From Fen-1258 sp964595365 (GTDB taxonomy: Bacteria; Bacteroidota; Ignavibacteria; Ignavibacteriales; Melioribacteraceae), in the NCBI GenBank assembly GCA_964595365.1, contig CAZQQC010000102.1:1-10607 (forward strand): a stretch of DNA of 10,607 nt. The letters run 5' to 3'. How positions within the stretch are numbered: the first letter of the stretch is position 1; the number at the start of each line of letters is the position of its first letter. Of the stretch, positions 6,811 to 10,607 are shown piece after piece. Below the pieces are notes generated by a model. It saw nothing but the letters and a program-made list of their open reading frames with translations, was not told the origin of the DNA and did no database searches. The position numbers were made by a program, and so were the translations under genes.

Positions 6811-7209
6811 ATGGATGGAAAACCCAAAGTTTTAGTTGTAGACGACGAAGAGCTATCTCAGGACTTTCTTCGTTTCTTTCTTTCTCAGAGGTTTGAAGTC
6901 TATACTGTAGGAACGGTCAACTCTTTCTACAACGTCATTTCGAAAGTTGATTTCCATATTATCCTTATGGATATTTCATTGAGAGACTCAAAAGACGGAA
7001 TTCAACTCACGAAAGAGTTAAAAGCAACCGAAAAGTACCGGAACGTACCTATCTTTATTGTTACGGCCTACAACACAACTAAAGAGATGAAAATGGCTAA
7101 CGATGCCGGAGCAGATCACTTTCTCACCAAACCCATCGACATAAAGATACTGATGAAGTCGATAGACAAAGTCTTAGCCGAAAAAAATGTAGCGCCGCGC
7201 TGTACCTAG
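6811..7209 (+). CDS. Single-domain response regulator (CheY-like receiver)
   Basis: A 132-residue protein consisting only of a receiver domain. The acidic pocket is D11-D12 (LVVDDEE), the phospho-acceptor is D54 (IILMDIS), the switch Thr is T85 (IVTAYN) and the conserved Lys is K107 in FLTKP. All catalytic positions are present, so it should be phosphorylated by a histidine kinase. There is no output domain, as in CheY or Spo0F. It starts 36 bases after the flgM-like gene with AAGGG (6796-6800) upstream. Its place at the end of a filament-assembly cluster suggests motility control or motor switching, but receiver domains are common and the position does not prove that it is the chemotaxis CheY. 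Confidence 0.92.
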   Translation: MDGKPKVLVVDDEELSQDFLRFFLSQRFEVYTVGTVNSFYNVISKVDFHIILMDISLRDSKDGIQLTKELKATEKYRNVPIFIVTAYNTTKEMKMANDAGADHFLTKPIDIKILMKSIDKVLAEKNVAPRCT

Positions 7210-7448
7210 CAACAAAAGAATTTAGGTGCTGTACTACTTTATGTTTATCCACTTCATCATCGGAGAACATTTTCAATTAGGTGTTTAGATTGAAAAAGTC
7301 TCAATTCTATTTGTAAGCTAACTCACCTTACGCAAGCTTCGATCGACTATGAAAAAATTAAAATTGCAAAACGGGTATTTTTTTTAAGACAAAAAAAATT
7401 TTTTTGTTAAGTCCACATCTTTAGTAACATCATAGCTCAAAAATCCTT

Positions 7449-7466
7449 ATGGCTATTAATAGCCAT
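7449..7466. repeat. Perfect 18-bp palindrome, possible operator
   Basis: ATGGCTATTAATAGCCAT reads the same on both strands. It is intergenic, about 60 bases upstream of the TATAAT box. A symmetric site of this length usually suits a dimeric DNA-binding protein; no regulator is identified. Confidence 0.5.
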
Positions 7467-7526
7467 GATGCCAATAACCGGCAAAAGAAACTTTAAATTT
7501 ACTCATAACACTCTATTACGGATTGG

Positions 7527-7546
7527 TATAATATTAGAACGTTCTA
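7527..7546 (+). promoter_or_regulatory. -10-like box with palindrome over the expected start site
   Basis: TATAAT (7527-7532) is followed after 2 bases by the perfect 12-bp palindrome TAGAACGTTCTA (7535-7546), which would cover the transcription start. No good TTGACA-like -35 box is found 16-18 bases upstream. The arrangement resembles a repressor site overlapping a promoter. Vegetative promoters in the suspected phylum may differ from this consensus. Confidence 0.4.
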
Positions 7547-7619
7547 CATTACTTAAGCGGGAAGTAGAAAACAAACCTTTAGAAATTGAATTGTAAAATT
7601 GCAGGAGAGAAATAATTCT

Positions 7620-10607
7620 TTGTTAAATGATTTTTCAGAAAAACAACAGCCTCCTATACTTTATTCTTATAAAAGTAAATCCGGGCAAAAATGTTTGTAT
7701 GATTTCTTTTCGAACGGGGAAAAGAATTCCAGCATTTTAAGAGAACCGGATTTTTCAACAATTTATCCAGATGATATTTTTTTTTCTCACAGGTTGTTAA
7801 GCGGTTTCTTTTCATTGGAACGCGGTAGTCACAGATTCATCGGCAAAGAAGCAAAAGTTTTAGTTGATATTCCTTTGTCGGCTGGTTTATTATTTATCGG
7901 TGGATACTTTCCAGCATTGTTTTTCGAGGTTGAACCGCTTACCCTCTCGGTTTTTATCGACGATGAATTTCTCGATGATGTGCAGCTTACGAAAGCAGAA
8001 AGTTTTGGTCTTGAAATGGAATTGAGAGATTTGACTAAGCCGCGTCGCTTAGCAACAATACGGATCGTTGCATCCCGTACATATATTCCTGCTAATATCG
8101 ATCCCTCTTCTCGTGATAATAGAGAACTTTCGGTTATTGTGAACGAGATTGGCTTTCGAGTAGGTGCAGAAATTAATGAAAACGAAAAACGTTTTTCCCT
8201 GAATAGCAGTAATGGGTGGAGCCAGCCTTATTTTCCTTATTTCCATGGTACATGTGTGGTTTGCGGAGAAAAGACATTCTTCACCTTCGCAAAAATCCAA
8301 TTATTCCGTGAATCGATGATTTGTGATAACTGTCATTCTTCGAATAGAATCAGGCAACTATCTAGAGGCTTATTGAAATACTTACAAAGCAGAGGATTTG
8401 CTTCTGAAACGATTTTTGGATTATCTGAAGAACTGTGCGAACAAGATATTTCAATTTATGATACGGACTCGATGTACAGCGTTGCAAAACTTTTGAGATC
8501 CAAGAAGCAATATACAACAAGCGACTACTTGAAAAATATGGAACGGGGTGCAATATTAAGTGAACGTCACTATTGTCAAGACCTTTCTAAACTGACTTTT
8601 TGTGATAGCAGCTTTGATGTTGCTCTTACAAGCGATGTTTTCGAACATGTTCGTCTTTACAAAGAAGCAATTGAGGAGATTTACCGTGTATTGAAGCCCG
8701 GCGGCGCTCTAATTTTTACCGTGCCGTTTGATAGTTCACGATTTGATCATAATGTTTTTGTTGATGTAATTGATAAGACAAATTCTGACAACGATGTTTT
8801 TGTACGGGAAGCGGTGTATCACGGAGATCCACTGCAGGGCTCGGGTTCTTTGCTGTACCGTATCTATGGAAAGCAACTTTTTAAGGAATTGGAAGAAGCA
8901 GGCTTTGTTATAAATTACGAACGTTCATCACATCCCCATCTCGGAATATTTGATTGCGATCTTTTCGTCTGTATCAAACCAAATGCAAAAGAAATTGTAA
9001 CTGCTTCCACGCAGGAAAATACAAATGCAAATACATCGGTCCTTACAAATTACTTTGATAAAAGTTGCAAATGGTTGAATATTGAATTGAGCTCGATCTG
9101 TAATTTGAGATGCCGGTGGTGCATACTCGATCATGAAAAACCAGCCCGGTTCCTGCCGGTAGAAATGTTTGAAGAAATTTTAAAACAAATTGCCGCTGGC
9201 GAATTACCTGAATTAGTACGAATCGATTTGCATAATGGCGGGGAAACTTTACTCCATCCTAAAATAGACGAAGCGTTACAATTGATTGTCGACTATAAAC
9301 CCAAGTTCAAAAAAACGATTCATATCGCACTACTAACAAATGGAACTAAACTTAAAGATAGCACTTTGAAACTGCTAACTCAGAACTCCGTTGTTGATGA
9401 GATAAGAGTGAGTGTTGATGGTGGCAATCCGGAAAATTTTGAGTATATCAGAAAAGGCGCTAAGTGGTCGAAAGTTTCTGCAAATGTCAGACGAATTTAT
9501 GAAGGGATTAAAGAATCAAACAGCAAGACAAAGCTGGGAATAATTTGTATGGTCCCGCCGGATAAACCGGTGAATGTCAATTGGATGGATCCGGAATTCA
9601 GATCCGTGCTTGAACTTGCTCATAGTTATGAACTGCGACATCCTCATTCGTGGGAAGGGACGCTGAATTCAAATGAACTTCCGCCGGCCGCACCGTTAGC
9701 TAAAAATAAAAATCGACTTTGCAAATTTTTGAAAAAGAATTTGGTGGTTCTTGCTGACGGAAATGTAACCGTTTGTTGTGCCGACTTGAATAGTCGAGGA
9801 GTTGTTGGAAGTTTAAGCGGTCAACGGCTCTCAGAAATTATGGAAGGCGATCAACGGGGACGAATGATCGAACTGTGGCAACAAGGACGATTTGATGAAA
9901 TTCCGATTTGTTCGACTTGCGAAGGATATTACGATCAAAATGATGCAGCGGATAACCTCACGGCAAATTCAACTAAGGGTGATGAAGTAAATCAATCCAA
10001 CAAACAGACTTCAGAGCTAATTACTAGATATGCATCTGGAAATCCAATCAAGAAAAAAGAAAAAGTAAATCCGAAAGCACTTGTTGAGATAGCTCAGATC
10101 CATCTTAAACAGCAAAATTATTTTGATGCGTTTTTACTTCTTCAGAAAGTCTTGAAAGAAAATCCGTTTCATATTTCTGCACTTGAACAAAATAGAATTC
10201 TTAACGAAAAGATTGAAGCAAGACGGAATGAAAAAAAGTGGAGCTCGAAGAAAAGTGTCGAAACATTGTTAAGTGCCGAGAATGCTATCGAAAATCAAAA
10301 ACTTGCTGAAGCGAAAAATAAATTGGCAGAAATTCTGAATATGGAGCCACAAAACGTCGAAGCGATAAACAACCTGGCTGTAACCAATATCCTGGAAAAA
10401 CAGTTTGAATCCGCCGCAGAATTGCTAAAAAGTATTTTAATGATTGAAGACACTAACGAAGTGGCTCTTGAAAATTATAGGTACCTGGTCGAAAATAATT
10501 TTGTAAATGAAAATGAAAAGATCAATTGGGAATTTGGATTTCTTGAATATTGTAAAGGTAAAGGAATTGAAATAGGGAGCGGTGGAAAACCATTGCCAAG
10601 GTTGAAC
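7620..10607 (+). CDS. Multidomain methyltransferase-radical SAM/SPASM-TPR-methyltransferase protein (3' end missing)
   Basis: One uninterrupted frame of 996 codons runs to the window edge. An in-frame TGA at 7587 limits the start; TTG 7620 is chosen because AGGAG (7603-7607) precedes it and there is no in-frame ATG for over 100 codons. Domains: about 50-205, a beta-rich domain (RLLSGFFSLE...NRELSVIVNEIGFR) like those attached to glycan-island enzymes; 212-238, a Cys4 set (C212, C215, C235, C238); about 240-420, a class I methyltransferase half with DLSKLTF, TSDVFEHV (337-344) and VLKPGG (357-362) but no visible motif I; about 485-690, a radical SAM domain with C494-X3-C498-X2-C501 and GGE (540-542); about 701-767, a SPASM-like region with C701, C719, C720, C764, C767; about 815-965, TPR-like helices; from about 975, a second methyltransferase motif I, GIEIGSGGKP (982-991). 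The role is probably sugar or surface-protein modification, inferred from domains and the flagellin neighbourhood. Confidence 0.88.
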   Translation, partial: MLNDFSEKQQPPILYSYKSKSGQKCLYDFFSNGEKNSSILREPDFSTIYPDDIFFSHRLLSGFFSLERGSHRFIGKEAKVLVDIPLSAGLLFIGGYFPALFFEVEPLTLSVFIDDEFLDDVQLTKAESFGLEMELRDLTKPRRLATIRIVASRTYIPANIDPSSRDNRELSVIVNEIGFRVGAEINENEKRFSLNSSNGWSQPYFPYFHGTCVVCGEKTFFTFAKIQLFRESMICDNCHSSNRIRQLSRGLLKYLQSRGFASETIFGLSEELCEQDISIYDTDSMYSVAKLLRSKKQYTTSDYLKNMERGAILSERHYCQDLSKLTFCDSSFDVALTSDVFEHVRLYKEAIEEIYRVLKPGGALIFTVPFDSSRFDHNVFVDVIDKTNSDNDVFVREAVYHGDPLQGSGSLLYRIYGKQLFKELEEAGFVINYERSSHPHLGIFDCDLFVCIKPNAKEIVTASTQENTNANTSVLTNYFDKSCKWLNIELSSICNLRCRWCILDHEKPARFLPVEMFEEILKQIAAGELPELVRIDLHNGGETLLHPKIDEALQLIVDYKPKFKKTIHIALLTNGTKLKDSTLKLLTQNSVVDEIRVSVDGGNPENFEYIRKGAKWSKVSANVRRIYEGIKESNSKTKLGIICMVPPDKPVNVNWMDPEFRSVLELAHSYELRHPHSWEGTLNSNELPPAAPLAKNKNRLCKFLKKNLVVLADGNVTVCCADLNSRGVVGSLSGQRLSEIMEGDQRGRMIELWQQGRFDEIPICSTCEGYYDQNDAADNLTANSTKGDEVNQSNKQTSELITRYASGNPIKKKEKVNPKALVEIAQIHLKQQNYFDAFLLLQKVLKENPFHISALEQNRILNEKIEARRNEKKWSSKKSVETLLSAENAIENQKLAEAKNKLAEILNMEPQNVEAINNLAVTNILEKQFESAAELLKSILMIEDTNEVALENYRYLVENNFVNENEKINWEFGFLEYCKGKGIEIGSGGKPLPRLN

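Larger units (their letters stand above)
7210..7619. other. 410-base regulatory gap before the large modification gene
   Basis: No gene is seen. An 8-bp AT hairpin (7270-7277 with 7289-7296) lies downstream of the response regulator but lacks a T-tract, so it is not a convincing terminator. Runs of T8 (7378-7385), A8 (7391-7398) and T7 (7399-7405) follow. Two perfect palindromes (7449-7466 and 7535-7546) and a TATAAT box (7527-7532) point to a promoter region for the next gene. Confidence 0.6.

Noticed and set aside
7270..7296. Hairpin after the response regulator as terminator
   Set aside because: The 8-bp stem is AT-rich, with an 11-base loop and no T-tract following; too weak to call.
7390..7406. 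CAAAAAAAATTTTTTTG as a terminator
   Set aside because: An A/T self-complementary run without a GC stem or loop; more likely an A/T tract.
8049..9134. Three reverse-strand frames (8049-8300, 8362-8553, 8928-9134)
   Set aside because: They lie opposite the long forward frame, whose motifs are convincing, and give no recognisable products.

Overview
The window is an AT-rich (below 40% GC by eye) stretch of a bacterial chromosome carrying a flagellar filament locus, with a glycosyltransferase gene before it and a very large multidomain modification enzyme after it. Gene style (GGAGG/GAGG ribosome binding sites, TPR-fused family 2 glycosyltransferase, short flagellin with a degenerate 'LATTKRIN' motif, FlgM-like gene after fliD) suggests the Ignavibacteriota/Chlorobiota/Bacteroidota side of the tree. 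This is an inference from protein style only; there is no rRNA or other marker here.

Layout, all genes on the + strand: (1) 1-1155, 3' part of a gene for an unrecognised two-helix membrane protein with coiled coils; (2) 1156-1469, gap with no convincing gene; (3) 1470-2996, family 2 glycosyltransferase with TPR repeats; (4) 2997-3211, flagellin leader region with a very good sigma-28 (FliA-type) promoter, a hairpin and a strong ribosome binding site; (5) 3212-4000, flagellin, followed by an intrinsic terminator; (6) 4068-7209, a tight cluster of fliS, fliD, a small FliT-position helical protein, a FlgM-like anti-sigma candidate and a CheY-like single-domain response regulator; (7) 7210-7619, gap with two perfect palindromes, A/T tracts and a -10-like box; (8) 7620-10607, an open frame of 996 codons running off the right edge.

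The last frame is the most unusual object. In one chain it appears to hold a glycan-island type beta-rich domain, a Cys4 (zinc-ribbon-like) plus class I methyltransferase domain whose SAM-binding motif I I cannot find, a radical SAM domain (CX3CX2C), a SPASM-like cysteine region, TPR-like helices, and the beginning of a second methyltransferase that does carry a motif I-like glycine loop.

Reading them together: sigma-28 would drive flagellin; FliS would guard flagellin and FliD would cap the filament; the FlgM-like protein could close the sigma-28 feedback loop; and the flanking glycosyltransferase and the radical SAM/methyltransferase fusion would be candidates for decorating the Ser/Thr-rich flagellin or making its sugar. 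The link between modification enzymes and flagellin rests on neighbourhood only.
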